Shown here in pieces: positions 9,950 through 19,126 of a stretch of 64,000 nucleotides of DNA. The notes under the pieces are model-generated. The model did no database searches, was not told the origin of the DNA, and saw only the letters and a list, made by a program, of their open reading frames with translations. Both the position numbers and the translations under genes were made by a program. Source of the stretch: Clusia tigrina (Eukaryota > Arthropoda > Insecta > Diptera > Clusiidae); the NCBI GenBank assembly GCA_920105625.2, contig OV050030.1, positions 174,147,315 through 174,211,314 on the forward strand, read 5' to 3'. Each line of letters opens with the position of its first letter. The stretch's first letter is position 1.

Positions 9950-10863
9950 GAGGTGTGATCAAAAAATAAAGTATTTATTTATTCATCAACAATTATCTTG
10001 TCCTCTTCAAAGTAATTCCCCTCAGATATAATACACTTATGCCAGCGTTTTTTCCAATCCTCGAAACACTTCTGAAACGCTTTTTTTGGTATCGCCAACA
10101 GCTCCTGTTTCGATTTTTCTTTTATATCCTCAATCGTAGCAAAACGCTTTCCTTTCATCGGTGTCTTCAGTTTTGGAAAGAGGAAAAAGTCAGCGGGGGC
10201 CAAGTCCGGTGAATACGGTGGTTGAGGTTGTGTTTTTGGCCAAAAACAGCTCCTGAGCGATGTCCATGAGACGTTGTTTTTGCTCAAAATTTAGCAATTT
10301 TGGAACAATCTTCGCTGCCGCACGTTTCATGCCTAAAACATCCGTAAAAATTGCTTGGCATGAGAAGAACGATATGCCAACATCATCAGCAACCTCTTTG
10401 ATAGTGATTCGACGATTATCCAAAATCATTTTCTTCACTGCGTAAATGTTTTCATCGGTTGTTGACGTGCTCGGGCGACCAGGACCAGCATCGTCATTGA
10501 CATCTTCTCGGCCTTCCTTAAACCGGTTATACCACAATTGAACTTGTGTTCTGGTCATAGTAGACTCGCCAAAGGCCACAGTCAACATTGCAAATGTCCT
10601 TGCGCATTTAATTTCGTTTTTTACACAAAACTGAATTCAGTTTCTTTGATCCATTTTTTCGAATAGTACAAAATCGAAGAGCACACCAAAACACGACTAA
10701 CCTTTTTATCTCTCAAAAACAAACTGACAATCCAAAATGGTTGGTATTGCCAACATATATAACAGACATCTGTACCAACATAAAAAAAAAAAAAAATGCG
10801 AACATCGAACATACGTAACTCACGAAAAGATGAAAATAACGGTTATCTTTTGATCACACCTCG
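9949..10863 (-). mobile_element. mariner-like element copy 1, internally deleted
   Basis: 915 bp with CGAGGTGTGATC terminal inverted repeats flanked by TA, coding strand minus. The transposase is missing its middle; see the transposase entry. It is closely related to the copy at 55359-56294, including the approximate deletion junction. Confidence 0.88.
9979..10654 (-). pseudogene. mariner transposase relic, copy 1
   Basis: From the Met at 10654 the N-terminus reads M-D-Q-R-N followed by a stop (TGA where copy 2 has TGT). Then comes the helix-turn-helix part with Q-L-W-Y-N-R-F-K-E-G-R and R-P-S-T-S-T. After Q-E-L-F-L-A-K-N the sequence jumps to P-Q-P-P-Y-S-P-D-L-A-P-A-D-F-F-L-F-P, which holds the third catalytic Asp and the C-terminus (frame 10287-9979). 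The segment with the first and second catalytic Asp is absent. DNA binding may remain but catalysis cannot. Confidence 0.88.
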
Positions 10864-10865
10864 TA

Positions 10866-11251
10866 TATGAAATTTAGCAGTTTTTATAGCCGCCTCCCAG
10901 AAGCCCCCAAAATGGGGCGATCTAGGTGGTATTGCCTTCCAGTCAATAACATCGCTGAGACACTGCTGCTGAATTGTCTTTAAATGTGCCTCGTTGAAGA
11001 AGCCAATTCATTTTTGGCTCCTACAAAACTTGTTGCGTTAACCGACCAAATAGTTTTAAGTTTCCCTCGAATATATATAAAACGACGGAGAGCTCCAAAC
11101 AAAGCAGCAGTTGATAAATCATTAAGCGGTTCCAAAGGCACAGCCTTTGTAGAGAGCAAATAACACTTTTCTGGCGGCCTATTAATAATTTCTGAATGAA
11201 GAATGGCCCACAAAAATCTGTTGAAATTCTTGAGATAGGCTTACGTCGCAA
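10866..11251 (-). pseudogene. pol: BEL integrase fragment
   Basis: Minus strand, two overlapping frames. K-A-V-P-L-E-P-L-N-D-L-S-T-A-A-L-F-G-A-L-R-R-F and R-G-K-L-K-T-I-W-S-V-N-A-T-S-F-V-G-A-K-N-E-L are the BEL integrase core around the second catalytic Asp, where Val now stands (S-V-N for S-D-N). The other frame opens I-S-T-D-F-C-G-P-F-F, the first catalytic position. The next part (E-A-A-I-K-T-A-K-F) reaches 10866 and is cut by the mariner unit. Confidence 0.82.
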
Positions 11252-11318
11252 TCAACCGTTGTCCTCCACAGTTGCTGAAGCAATATTTATGTTTTAGAAA
11301 TAACAGGACCAATCAAAC

Positions 11319-11588
11319 TTAGTGGGTCATAAAATCGAGCAGTGGTGGACAATACCGACCGTTTTGTAATATGGAGTGAATGAAAATAGAAAACAATCCT
11401 CTCCGAACTATCCTTGCACCAATTGGGAAAACTCCTACTTCATCTGAAGCCAATTGATGCATGGTGCGAAGATTAGACTGGAGCGTAGGCCTAGCCATCA
11501 ATAAACTGAAGGTTGAAGCGGACGCATCAAATACAACTCGCTCTTTTGTTGTAGTATTACCTGCATTTAAAACGCAATGGTGAGGCAA
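11319..11588 (-). pseudogene. pol: BEL reverse-transcriptase start
   Basis: M-P-H-H-C-V-L...T-K-E-R-V-V-F-D-A-S-A is the typical BEL RT entry motif (H-H-x-V...R-V-V-F-D-A-S). Only about 90 residues remain; the palm with its YxDD and RNase H are gone before integrase begins at 11251. Confidence 0.8.
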
Positions 11589-11869
11589 AAATCAGCTAAT
11601 GACATATGATTCAACTCTTTATATTCTTTAATAAATGATGAGTACTGAAGTCGTAAATGAGGATTTCGAATATGCTTTCGCTCGAGAGACCTAAAATGCG
11701 TCAATACTTGTTAATGTGATTCACCACGAAGGCCAATATTAATTTTCGTGGGAAGGCATACGGAGTAATCACCAGAACATAAACGTTTAACATTGTTCCT
11801 TAAATGCGATTCACACTGGGAAGTCTCTTTGGTATCCTTGAGCTGTGATATAATAAAATGCTCTATTTT

Positions 11870-12528
11870 TCAAATTTTTTTTAGAATCTGGCCTAAAGCT
11901 ACATCCGAATCGGTTTGTGAAGCACATTTAGTAGAGGCTACTAACAATGAGGTCTCTCTAGTAGAAAGTTGCACAATCCAACCTAGAATTGTTTTTTGAA
12001 AGAGTGGCAAAGGTGGACTCAATCTTGGCCGACGCAAATCAAAGAAAAGCACGGCTCCTGTCAAAATATCGATTCGCTGTGATTTGTAAACTGTTAGATC
12101 GGCAAAGCGGATGCTGCGGCTAATGATATATTGGGTTGATGATCGGCAATTGAAGGATTAAAAACAGCTGTGATGTTTTGACAGTCACCAATAAGAGACT
12201 GTATAAATACATCCACAGTTTGGTCATCGAAAAAATCCCATTCACCAGTCCCAGACACCAGAGTAGTTGATTTGGTTGTTTTAAGTTGTATCTGATTAAC
12301 AGTGTGATTTGTAATGAAATTTAGTTGTGAAACAGAATCGAGAATGGTCCTGAATGGAACAAAACTTCCTGATTTGCTTTTTGGAAACACTACTGCAGTT
12401 GCAAGAAATATAAAGTCATCACACAAAGAGTTAGATTTAGGTGCGGTTGAGACCAAAGCTAACTGCGCGTTGGGTATGAAGCAGCTGGAGGTATGTTCGA
12501 AAAGGTTGTTGCTGAAGAAACGGAGCAA
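11870..12528 (-). pseudogene. pol: BEL aspartic protease (DUF1758-like)
   Basis: Two minus-strand frames. 12528-12094 has R-T-I-L-D-S-V-S-Q-L-N-F-I-T, the BEL protease active-site motif with Val in place of the Gly of D-S-G-S. 12064-11870 has L-F-F-D-L-R-R-P-R-L...K-T-I-L-G-W-I-V, the C-terminal part leading to RT. The frame break near 12094 and the altered active site imply inactivity. Confidence 0.78.
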
Positions 12529-12764
12529 GGTGGGTCAATATGATCAAAGTGCAGTAATGCATGATGTTTAGCGGAGCACTGTTTGCAGCAAACAGATTCA
12601 CAGTTTTTAATGGCATGCCCTCTTTTTAAATGATCAGAGCTGCAGCTTTTTATTCTCTTAAAAACGTAATGAGGGGGATAAATTCCGAAATAGTAGACAC
12701 ATGGTTGCTTCGACTCAATTGTAACCAATGAATGCTTTGATATAGCATCATATTTATCACCCAC
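12459..12764 (-). pseudogene. gag: BEL gag C-terminus with zinc-knuckle
   Basis: Contains a C-S-S-D-H-L-K-R-G-H-A-I-K-N-C type knuckle followed by C-C-K-Q-C...H-H, the nucleic-acid-binding end of BEL gag. It runs into the protease in overlapping frame. On the upstream side it is separated from the capsid part of gag by foreign sequence (about 12770-13280). Confidence 0.75.
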
Positions 12765-12769
12765 CTGTT

Positions 12770-13289
12770 TGTCTGGTGTTTAGCTTACCAAGGCTACACT
12801 TATACCTTGTGTTCACGCCGTGAACCTTTTCCTAAAGGTGGCTGCGACCCGGTGCTCGCGGCACCATGGCGTCTCTGATTTCAAAGTGAGGCATGTTTTG
12901 GGAGAGATTTCCCCCTTTGATATCTCACCGAGAAACGAGTGAAAACCATGAGTGTACGTGTATCCGGGTCATATCCATCTTTTTACTCAATGCGGCAAAT
13001 TCGGCTGAGCACGCAAACTTGGCGAGTCAGCCGCCGAATTTCATAAACGGACCAGTCTCTTCAGCATCGTGGCCGTGGACGCATACCATCATTCCAATCC
13101 GACAAAAATAAGCAACAACTACTAAAGAACAAAATCGTTCAAGTTTATGTTTAGGTTTATAATAAAATTGAAGTAAAATATAATTGCAGAGCTATTGCAA
13201 ATCCCTTTAGATACATAATATATAAATTGTACGATAAGAATTAGAAATATATACGGTAAATCAATCGTAAAACAAACAACAATCAACAC
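12770..13289. other. Unidentified piece inside BEL gag
   Basis: 12770-13120 is GC-richer than its surroundings, contains CGCCGTGAACC, GCTCGCGGCACCATGGCG and AGTCAGCCGCCGAATTTCA words, and a 72-codon open frame (plus, 12893-13111) of no known kind. 13121-13289 is AT-rich. It splits the minus-strand gag and is probably an insertion. I saw no clear TSD and cannot name the element. Confidence 0.45.
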
Positions 13290-13840
13290 CTTCCATTATT
13301 TGGCATCTTTGCTACAGCAGCTCCACTATAGATTCCCAAGTTGGTATATCGTGTAAAGGACCATCCCATAGCGCTCTGGCTCCAGAATTGACCTTTCTGT
13401 TGACCAGATGTATGAGCAAACTGTTAAGAAGTTCATCTCAACCGGCAATAGAGTACAAGGCTCGGAGAAGAAATTTAATTTTATCATACAATTGCTTTAA
13501 TCCGGTAGCAGAGCCTTCACGAACTGTCTTTAGATTAAAAATATCCTAAATATGTTTTTGAAGTTGCATACGTTTAATATCGAATCTAGATTTTAGCAAA
13601 GTTACCTCATTGTTATAATTTTGGTCATTTTTCTCCAGTGACCGAATGGCATCCAGCGCTGTTCCACAGAAACACAATTTTAAATGCTGGAATTTTTCTA
13701 TGCCCTTTTATTTTTGGTTATTGTCAATTATTTTTTCAAACAATTACCAAAAATCAGGCCACTCAGTGATTGTACCACCGAAACTTGGGAACTCCAACTT
13801 CGGCAAATATGAAGTTTTACAGCTTGAAAAATCTGATTTT
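13290..13840 (-). pseudogene. gag: BEL gag, capsid-like part
   Basis: Minus strand: L-P-K-L-E-F-P-S-F-G-G-T at about 13810-13760, the conserved opening of BEL/Pao gag, continues through A-L-D-A-I-R-S-L-E-K and a helical region (L-K-S-R-F-D-I-K-R-M, L-Y-D-K-I-K-F-L) to W-E-S-I-V-E-L-L near 13320, with several in-frame stops. The 5' end of gag (about 390 bp present in the right-arm copy) is deleted here. Confidence 0.75.
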
Positions 13841-15288
13841 TTGACGTAGACAAAATATTAACAAATATTAGCGCAATACCAAGCATCAGTACTGAAAGTA
13901 TCAAAATTCCGAAATGTGAACAACAAAAATACCGATGTGGTTAGGTGTAGCGGCAACAAAGGTAAAACTGACAAAACCGACAACCGTTATGTCCAAATTT
14001 CGAACTTGTAGTTTATATGGGCATAAGGATGTATATATGTAAATTATCATATGTAACTTGTATTATATTTTTTTAAATCTTTTTGAATTTAAATAATGAT
14101 TTAATAAATTTATTATTCTTAGCGATTTATTTTTATGAAGTAAACTTTGGAAACCGAATGTTTCACCCAACCGAAAGTCACAATACACTCAGAAGGGTGC
14201 TGTGTACCCTAAGCACCGAATATGAGAAGGCACAGCTCCAAGCTTGCTAACAAAGAAGCGAACATTATCACGCCGGGGTCTATAAATGTTTGGGGCTTTT
14301 TCAATAACCACTTTAAACAATATAAAATATTCAATAAAAACACTACCGACGGGTTTCAAGGTTGGCAATCAACAGACAGAGTTTATTCTATTCAGACACT
14401 AAGTAGAGAAATTAAAAAGAGAAAAAATAAACAGAGAGAAATTAAATAAAAAGAATTTATAAATATAAAAATTAAAACTATTTATGCTGCTGTAAACAGT
14501 GTTCTTTAAAAATAGCTCTTTTACATATATGTATGCAATAACAGCTCTTCTCCTTAATATCCAATTTTACTTTGGGCTCCTTGTATAAAAAGTTACTAAT
14601 ACTATACAAACATTCGTTAACAAACTTAAAACCTGTTCTATTTTCGAAATATTTTTTCAAAATTTCACTGCAGTTGTCTTCTGAAGTCAAGTATCTAGGG
14701 GTTATCCTAGATAGCAAATTGACCTGGAAGAGTCATATTGAGCAGAAGATCTCTCGTACACTAAACGTGTTCTGGCAGTGTAGGCGAACTTTCGTTGAGA
14801 CTTGGAGACTAAGTCCACCGGTGGTATACTGCTGCTTTTATTAGAGCTATAATTACCTATGCCTCCGTAGTATCTTGGAGAACCACTATGGTTAAGTTCA
14901 TAACATACTCTTTGACCAGGCTGCAGAGAAGTGTGTGCTTGGGTATCACTGTTTCAATGAGCACTGCATCAGGTAACACCCTCAATGCCCTACTGGATTT
15001 GTTTCGTTTGGATCTTCTGATCCGTGACGAGTCAATGAAAGCGGAATACAGACTTCGATTAAGTAAGACGGAGTAGACTGAGTGAACAGCCAGAGATACC
15101 ACCAGATGTCGGAACAGAGTATACTTTTCTCGATGGCAGTGGACAATCGGGTTTTCTCTCTCAGTTTCGGAAGGAGATTTAAAATAAGGTTCCTGGAATG
15201 AGATTAATAGTTGACTCCAGAGACATTGGTTTGGCATCTAATTCATATCTTCTAAACTCACGGATCTAAAACTTCAGACAGTATCAGT
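13764..15288 (+). repeat. Large inverted duplication, left arm
   Basis: This stretch is repeated in reverse complement at 16711-18612. It includes the BEL gag start, the whole BEL LTR/leader, the LTR-LINE junction at 14498 and 0.63 kb of the LINE. Because the junction between unrelated elements is shared, this is a duplication of genomic DNA rather than two independent insertions. The left arm lacks about 390 bp of gag found in the right arm; elsewhere differences are scattered point changes. Confidence 0.88.
14000..14498 (-). repeat. 5' LTR of BEL copy 1 (inner end approximate)
   Basis: Minus strand starts TGTTTACAGCAGCATAAATA at 14498, matching the other BEL LTRs at 9257 and 17502, and extends to roughly 14000. 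The inner end and primer-binding site are not certain. An AATAAA-like stretch (ATAAAAATAAATCG on the minus strand) is near 14130. Confidence 0.65.
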
Positions 15289-16010
15289 TCCGGCCGGTAT
15301 TGCCAAAGGAAATATGTCGTCAGTCCTCTTAATGAAGGTCTGCACTATCCTAGTTAATTGAGAAATGAAGACACGGGATGCATAGTGATCTTCAGCTACA
15401 ACCAAGCTGCTCTAAATGCCCTTTCCAACCCTGTTTGCTCTTCGAAATTGGTCAGTGAATGCAAGGCGAAAGTAAAAAGTTGCAAAACACAATAGATTAT
15501 AAATTATTTGGGTGCTTGGTTATTGTGGAATTACTTGGAATGAGATGGCCGACAAGTTGACCAATGATGGCTCTGCAATTTCATCATCGGGTACAGAATA
15601 TTTTTTTGGTATCAGCTTTACAATGATCATGCGATGGATCAACAACTTCGTAAACTCCTCCCACAAAAGGAGGTGATCCGAGCTGAGCTCCTGCAAAATG
15701 CTACGTACTTCGTGACCAGACTTTTCCTCTAAAACTTAACAGAAAAGAACAGAGACTATTGTTAGATGTAAACACTGGGCACAACATATGGCCATAATTG
15801 TTATCATCAACGGTCCGACTTGCCAATCATGTCTTGAGGAAGACGACACTACTGAGCACATCTTCTTTAATTTTCCAGCTTTCGCAAAAAATAAGATTTA
15901 GGCTGTTTGGTTTTGATATATAGAGTATAAATAATATTCACACTCTTGCTCTTCCCGATATCCTTAGGTTCATAAAAGAAACTAGGAAGTTCGAAGAAGA
16001 GTGACCTTAT
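14660..16010 (+). pseudogene. LINE fragment B (R1/LOA type): RT thumb, RNase H, C-terminus
   Basis: From about 14665: L-Q-L-S-S-E-V-K-Y-L-G-V-I-L-D-S-K-L-T-W-K-S-H, the region just after the RT palm in R1/LOA-type LINEs, then F-W-Q-C-R-R-T-F and Y-A-S-V-V-S-W. From about 15100 there are RNase H pieces (L-D-G-S-G; Q-A-A-L-N-A-L...S-K-L-V-S-E-C). The stretch 15770-16000 gives the Cys/His C-terminal domain (C-L-E-E-D-D-T-T-E-H-I-F-F-N). Many frameshifts; the 5' side is truncated before the palm. Confidence 0.78.
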
Positions 16011-16710
16011 TCTATTTTCCTTTTTCCCATTTCCTCTCCTAAAAAAACCTTTCCTATATTTCTATTCTTTCTGCTGCAAATATCCAGGGGATAGTAGACA
16101 GATTCCTGTTACTGAGTGCACTGGTGAAATCCAGCCCACCAGACTTACATTCTATTCTATTGTGTTAGGTAAACCCCGTACTTACATTTGTGTATGTAGT
16201 ATATATGTCAATGGTGTGTCGGCTAATAAATGTATATCCCAAAAAATAGAAAGAAGATCTGGCTCCAATCCACCAACTGTAAAACGACTGAGGAATTAAG
16301 AAGAAAACAAATCTCAATTTCGTCATTGATCATATTGTTCCTAAATTTTTTAACTTTCTATATATTTTATATTAGGTTTTTGAAATCGATTGTATATTTA
16401 AAATTAAAAACCTCGGTATGAGTGTGTAAGGTTCCCAAATTTTCCCCACTCAGCAGGTGTTCAACTCGTATGTTTTCTTTACATCATACAAATAGTAATC
16501 AACGGGTTGGAGATTTAAAGTTAAATCGGGTTGGAGATTTAAAGTTAAATCGGGATTCATCCCGAAGGAAATCGCTCTTACCGTTCTCCCAATAGACGTT
16601 CTCGAGAACATTGAGACTGCTTCTGAAGAAAGAGCACTACTGTCATGCCACATACAAATAGTAATCAACGCTTTGCCAATAAAGTACTTAGTTTAATCAT
16701 CTAAGCACCA
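16011..16710. other. Spacer between the inverted arms
   Basis: LINE 3' untranslated sequence probably runs to about 16150; the rest is AT-rich with no gene found. An exact 24-bp tandem duplication starting GGGTTGGAGATTTAAAG lies at 16504-16551. Confidence 0.55.
16504..16551. repeat. Exact 24-bp tandem duplication
   Basis: GGGTTGGAGATTTAAAG plus TTAAATC occurs at 16504-16527 and again, identical, at 16528-16551. Confidence 0.9.
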
Positions 16711-17345
16711 ACCGGAACTGATACTGTCTGAAGTTTTAGATCAGTGACTTTAGAAGATATGAAGTAGATGCCAAAGCAATGTCTCTGGAGTCAACTATTA
16801 ATCTGATTCCAGGAACCTTATTTTATATCTCCTTCCGAAACTGAGAAAGAAACCCCGATTGTCCACTGCCATCGAGAAAAGTATACTCTGTTCCGACATC
16901 TGGTGGTATCTCTGGCTGTTCACTCAGTCTACTCCGTCTTACTTAATCGAAGTCTGTATTCCGCTTTCATTGACTCGTCACGGATCAGAAGATCCAAACG
17001 AAACAAATCCAGTAGGGCATTGAGGGTGTTACCTGATGCAGTGCTCATTGAAACAGTGATACCCAAGCACACACTTCTTTGCAGCCTGGTCAAAGAGTAT
17101 GTTATGAACGTAACCATAGTGGTTCTCCAAGATTACTACATAGGTAATTATAGCTCTAATAAAAGTAGTAGTATACCACCGGTGGACTTAGTTTCCAAGT
17201 CTCAACGAAAGTTCGCCTACACTGCCAGAACACCTTTAGTGTACGAGAGATCTTCTGCTCAATATGACTCTTCCAGGTCAATTTGCTATCTAGGATAACC
17301 CCTAGATATTTGACTTCAGAAGACAACTGCAGTGAAACTTTGAAA
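16711..17345 (-). pseudogene. LINE fragment B', minus strand (inverted copy)
   Basis: Mirror copy of 14660-15288: minus-strand L-Q-L-S-S-E-V-K-Y-L-G-V-I-L-D-S-K-L-T-W and R-R-T-F-V-E-T-W-K-L-S-P, then L-Q-R-S-V-C-L-G-I-T. Differences from the left arm are few. Its continuation (RNase H, C-terminus) is absent because the duplication ends at 16711. Confidence 0.8.
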
Positions 17346-17501
17346 AAAGATTTCGAAAATAGAACAGGTTTTAAGTTTGTTAACGAATGTTTGTATGGTA
17401 TTAGTAACTTTTTATACAAGGAGCCCAAAGTAAAATTGGATATTAAGGAGAAGAGCTATTATTGCATACATATATGTAAAAGAGCTATTTTTAAAGAACA
17501 C

Positions 17502-18100
17502 TGTTTACAGCAGCATAAATAGTTTTAATTTTTATATTTATAAATTCTTTTTATTTAATTTCTCTCTGTTTATTTTTTCTCTTTTTAATTTCTCTACTTA
17601 GTGTCTGAATAGAATAAACTCTGTCTGTTGATTGCCAACCTTGGAACCCGTCGGTAGTGTTTTTATTGAATATTTTATATTGTTTAAAGTGGTTATTGAA
17701 AAAGCCCCAAACATTTATAGACCCCGGCGTGATAATGTTCGCTTCTTTGTTAGCAAGCTTGGAGCTGTGCCTTCTCATATTCGGTGCTTAGGGTACACAG
17801 CACCCTTCTGAGTGTATTGTGACTTTCGGTTGGGTGAAACATTCGGTTTCCAAAGTTTACTTCATAAAAATAAATCGCTAAGAATAATAAATTTATTAAA
17901 TCATTTTTTAAATTCAAAAAGATATAAAAAATATAATACAAGTTACATATGATAATTTACATATGTACATCCTTATGCACATATAAACTACAAATTCGAA
18001 ATTTGGACATAACGATTATAGGTTTTGTCAGTTTTACTTTTGTTGCCGCTACACCTAACCACATCGGTATTTTTGTTGTTCACATTTCGTAATTTTGATC
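17502..18100 (+). repeat. BEL LTR and leader, inverted copy
   Basis: Starts TGTTTACAGCAGCATAAATA at 17502 and carries the same sequence as 14498 leftwards. The LTR/leader boundary is not clear; gag begins about 18174. Confidence 0.65.
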
Positions 18101-18173
18101 TTTTCAGTAGTGATGCTTTGAATTGCACTAATATTTGTTAATATTTTGTTGCTGTTTTAAAAAGAGTATCATG

Positions 18174-18612
18174 TCTAGGTCAAAAAAGGTCGTCACTCGG
18201 TATCAATCCCAGTGGTTTTAGAAACATAAAAACCGAAGGTTTTTGGGGCGCAAAAGTGCTTGCATTTACGCAATTACAGTTAATACACGCTGGATTAACT
18301 GAATCATCACTACATTCTTTTGAAAAATCTCCTTTAACTATCAAGTTGGAGCAGCTTAGCCGGATGTAGGAGCAGTTTGAAGACGTGCAATTTGAGTTGG
18401 CGGATCATGACGAAATTAAGCGTGATGCTCAATTCAAATTTATTGAATTCTTTTCGAAAATTAAATCTGCTATTACCAAGGAGCTAAAGGAGCGTTTTTC
18501 TTCAGGTGTGACGGAATCTATTCATAAGACTGTTTTCGGTGGAGGCGCAGATATTTCAAGCTGTAAAACTTCATATTTGCCGAAGTTGGAGTTCCCACGT
18601 TTCGGTGGTACA
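18174..18612 (+). pseudogene. gag: BEL gag N-terminus (inverted copy)
   Basis: Opens M-S-R-S-K-K-V-V at about 18171, then frameshifts and a stop. A longer frame from 18385 encodes F-E-L-A-D-H-D-E-I-K-R-D-A-Q-F...V-F-G-G-G-A-D-I-S-S-C...L-P-K-L-E-F-P-R-F-G-G-T, typical BEL gag. It is cut at 18612. It preserves the 5' gag segment missing from the left arm. Confidence 0.8.
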
Positions 18613-18662
18613 GCGTTAATGCTCTTTTACTCCCTAGATTCAGTGACAAAGACAATGTTGAA

Positions 18663-18986
18663 ATGGGTCCACGGACCTTCTGGATCTCCTCTAACTACAT
18701 GACTCATGACTTTAGCGACTTTCCGCCACCAGACATACTGAAGCAAATGGTTGCTGTAGCCCACCAGAAACAGATTCCGGTAATTATCGGCGCCGATGCC
18801 AATGCCCATCACGAAATATGGGGCAGCTCCGGCACAAATGACCGAGGTGAGTGTCTTTTCGACTTTATCATTTCAAATAACTTAAGCATTGCTAACAGGG
18901 GAAATGAGTCGCCCTTCCTTACATCCGTCAGGAAGGAAGTGCTCGACATAACCCTCCTTTTCGGACCACTGCTATATCACCTTTGA
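18663..18986 (+). pseudogene. LOA LINE endonuclease (APE type), partial
   Basis: About 108 residues: Y-M-T-H-D...I-P-V-I-I-G-A-D-A-N-A-H-H-E-I-W-G-S-S, then F-D-F-I-I and R-K-E-V-L-D-I-T-L. G-A-D-A-N-A-H is the metal-binding/catalytic block of apurinic-like LINE endonucleases that nick the target. The N-terminal third is missing by truncation and the S-D-H motif is disrupted by a frameshift near 18960. Confidence 0.82.
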
Positions 18987-19126
18987 CATTGACTCGAGGG
19001 AGACTACAGGCAATACAGGATCACTTAAACCAGTCAATAGAAAAACTACGAACTGGCCTCTTTTCCGACTCAAACTGGGGTCATGCTTAGCAACGACTCC
19101 CCCCATTATCCACAACTATCCCGAAA

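Larger units (their letters stand above)
9646..10863. mobile_element. Composite mariner unit: outer TIR + SINE B + (TA)n + mariner
   Basis: The left end CGAGGTGTGATCAAAAAATA (9646) and right end ...TGATCACACCTCG (10863) are inverted repeats, each flanked by TA (9644-9645, 10864-10865), in one TA of the BEL integrase frame. Inside, from left: a 29-bp TIR relic of the mariner 5' end, a second partial TIR in the same direction (9675-9690), SINE B lacking its head (9687-9886), (TA)n, and a complete 915-bp defective mariner (9949-10863). The outer TIRs and single TA duplication suggest that the whole 1.2 kb inserted as one unit. Confidence 0.72.
8941..14498 (-). mobile_element. BEL/Pao element copy 1, minus strand, decayed and interrupted
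   Basis: Minus-strand order from the right: LTR (from 14498), gag (13840-13290), zinc knuckle (12764-12459), aspartic protease (12528-11870), RT start (11588-11319), integrase (11251-10866 continuing at 9644), DUF5641-type C-terminus (to 9246), LTR (9257-8941). This is the BEL/Pao order, with integrase after RT. Most of the RT palm and RNase H are missing between 11319 and 11251. A composite mariner unit sits at 9646-10863 and an unidentified 0.35-0.5 kb piece in gag around 12.77-13.28 kb. Confidence 0.85.
16711..18612 (-). repeat. Large inverted duplication, right arm
   Basis: Reverse complement of 13764-15288, with about 390 bp of additional gag (about 18155-18545). The right arm ends in gag at 18612 (…GGTGGTACA), beyond which the sequence differs from the left arm and leads into a LOA LINE. 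Confidence 0.88.

Noticed and set aside
12893..13111. 72-codon plus-strand ORF as a host gene
   Set aside because: Too short, no domain, inside an insertion in BEL gag.
14478..14717. 79-codon ORF (minus) and its mirror at 17283-17522 as a novel gene
   Set aside because: It spans the LTR/LINE junction region and the opposite strand reads as RT (K-Y-L-G-V-I-L-D). Presence in both arms is due to the inverted duplication, not selection.
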